From positions 2,232,001 through 2,296,000 of the forward strand of contig NZ_BBWW01000001.1 in the NCBI RefSeq assembly GCF_001485215.1: 64,000 bases of DNA, read 5' to 3'. Origin of the DNA: Leptolyngbya sp. NIES-2104. Its GTDB lineage: Bacteria; Cyanobacteriota; Cyanobacteriia; Leptolyngbyales; Leptolyngbyaceae. A program made the translations under genes and the position numbers. The notes beneath the pieces are model-generated. The model was not told where the DNA came from and did no database searches. It was given only the letters and a program-made list of their open reading frames with translations. Of the stretch, positions 63,036 to 64,000 are shown in pieces (the first letter of the stretch is position 1; every line of letters starts with the position of its first letter).

Positions 63036-63717
63036 TCAGTCCATGTTCGAGCGCGAATCGAACGAGTTCCGTACGGCTATTGGTTCCGGTTTTGCTGAAC
63101 AGGCGGCTGACGTATTTCTCGACGTTGCGAACACTGGTATCGAGACGACGGGCGATTTCTTTGTTCATCAAGCCATCAACGACGAGATCTAAAACGCTCT
63201 GTTCTCTCGGCGTGAAATCGAGTTTCATCGGAGCCGGAGTTTGGACGATCGCGCCTCGTCCCTTCAATTCGGCTTGAATTGCAGCAATTTGGCGAGACAG
63301 ATCAGCCAGGTTCACATTTTCATCGCTGCTAGTGGACTTGAGATCGGCACGTTGTTTGAGCAGGCGAGTGACGATCGCAACGAGTTCATCCGGATCAAAC
63401 GGTTTCGGTAAGTAAGCATCACAGCCCGCATCGTAGCCTTGAATGCGATCGCTTTTCATGCCACGAGCGGTCAAGAAAATCACAGGTAACGTTTTGAAGC
63501 GGGCATCGTCTCGAAGCTGCTTGAGAAATTCATAGCCGCTCACCTGGGGCATCATCACATCGGTGATCACCAAATCCGGCTGGACTCGCTGTAAGGCTTC
63601 CCAACCTTCGCGCCCATTGGTGGCAGTGTGAACGGTGTAACCGCTGTCTTCGAGATAGGCTTGTACCGCTTCCCGGAGTCCAGGTTCGTCATCGACTAAT
63701 AAGAGTTGCTCCGGCAT
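63001..63717 (-). CDS. LuxR-type response regulator
   Basis: Two-component regulator of 238 residues. The receiver reads 'LLLVDDEPGLREAVQAYLED', phospho-acceptor Asp in 'PDLVITDVMMPQVSGYEF', and Lys in 'DAYLPKPFDPDELVAIVTRL'. A short coiled linker leads to the LuxR helix-turn-helix 'FTPREQSVLDLVVDGLMNKE' and 'VEKYVSRLFSKTGTNSRTEL'. It resembles the plastid/cyanobacterial Ycf29 group by layout. Its 3' end overlaps the kinase gene. Confidence 0.85.
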   Translation of the reverse strand: MPEQLLLVDDEPGLREAVQAYLEDSGYTVHTATNGREGWEALQRVQPDLVITDVMMPQVSGYEFLKQLRDDARFKTLPVIFLTARGMKSDRIQGYDAGCDAYLPKPFDPDELVAIVTRLLKQRADLKSTSSDENVNLADLSRQIAAIQAELKGRGAIVQTPAPMKLDFTPREQSVLDLVVDGLMNKEIARRLDTSVRNVEKYVSRLFSKTGTNSRTELVRFALEHGLTTPDQQRQTGS

Positions 63718-63766
63718 AATTCGATCCTAGTAACGCATTTATTCAAATTTAGCGAATTTTGTGCGG

Positions 63767-64000
63767 TTAGGATTGGGATGCAGGAATTGGAAGAGATTCG
63801 ATCGTGCGAGCTTCGTCGGAAAGTTTTGCCTGTCGTTGTCCTTCGGTACGCGCTTGGAGACAGAGTAGTCCGATCGGTGTGTTGATTAGGTCAACAAGAT
63901 TCGCTTTGCCTGCGAGGAGTTTGAGAGAAGCGATCGGTAATTCTTTTAGCATCCAGCGCATCAGGCGATATCGATACTCAGAAAAATTCGGTTCTCGCAT
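63767..64000 (-). CDS. Hypothetical protein, possibly partial
   Basis: Frame of 77 residues that begins with ATG at the very right edge: MREPNFSEYRYRLMRWMLKE, then 'LASLKLLAGKANLVDLINTP'-like sequence and 'GLLCLQARTEGQRQAK'. It may be complete at that ATG or continue beyond the window. The N-terminal part is basic and aromatic and the rest is helical; I recognise no family. It lies upstream of the LuxR-type regulator on the same strand, 49 bp away. Confidence 0.5.
   Translation of the reverse strand: MREPNFSEYRYRLMRWMLKELPIASLKLLAGKANLVDLINTPIGLLCLQARTEGQRQAKLSDEARTIESLPIPASQS

Overview
The window is chromosomal DNA of a filamentous-type beta-cyanobacterium, probably Leptolyngbya-like (inference). 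The signs are very frequent GCGATCGC/CGATCG (HIP1-like) words, a beta-carboxysome operon, both specialised CO2-uptake NDH-1 gene sets, NtcA, a BciB-type divinyl reductase and several cyanobacteria-only families (DUF3084, DUF1802, TIGR02450, XisI). There is no prophage, rRNA operon or intact insertion sequence.

Layout: 1-5.7 kb holds housekeeping genes (ABC exporter end, RarD-like transporter, YajQ, MAPEG protein, a SLOG/DprA-like protein, a secreted phospholipase D-fold lipoprotein and a cysteine desulfurase). 5.7-9.05 kb is an accessory strip of small toxin-antitoxin-like and orphan genes with two broken genes (a frameshifted retropepsin-like protease and a DUF6888 gene with an internal stop). 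9.05-25.4 kb is an inorganic-carbon island: ccmK2-K1-L-M-N on the minus strand, then on the plus strand ndhF4-ndhD4-cupB plus a small riboflavin-kinase-fold gene, then ndhF3-ndhD3-cupA, an inverted cupS, and a CmpR/NdhR-type LysR regulator. Together these encode the carboxysome shell and scaffold, the constitutive and inducible CO2-hydrating NDH-1 complexes, and probably their regulator.

25.7-38 kb carries bciB, response regulators and histidine kinases, a radical SAM enzyme, an acyl-CoA dehydrogenase-like protein, a rhomboid protease, a PIN toxin pair, purU, gpsA, lipA, a structured ncRNA candidate and tRNA-Pro(CGG). 38.34-40.65 kb is a CRISPR array of 32 near-identical 37-bp repeats and no cas genes. 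Its repeat resembles the cyanobacterial type I-D repeat, which implies minus-strand transcription from a leader at its right end.

40.9-64 kb carries DUF1802, a 31-residue membrane peptide, a 2OG-Fe(II) oxygenase, a DUF885 hydrolase, a CtpE-like P-type ATPase, a duplicated alkaline phosphatase with RTX repeats behind a PHO-box-like site, a pentapeptide/TPR protein, a fasciclin protein, an unusual CRP-like/degenerate sigma-54-AAA/polyferredoxin fusion, a YqgF-like nuclease, DUF3084, ntcA with an NtcA box, a PHP-domain protein and a histidine kinase/response regulator pair. Three copies of a roughly 170-200-bp foldback repeat sit directly behind gene ends at 25.4, 47.8 and 60.9 kb.

Family assignments come from reading the translated sequences. 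No database search was run.
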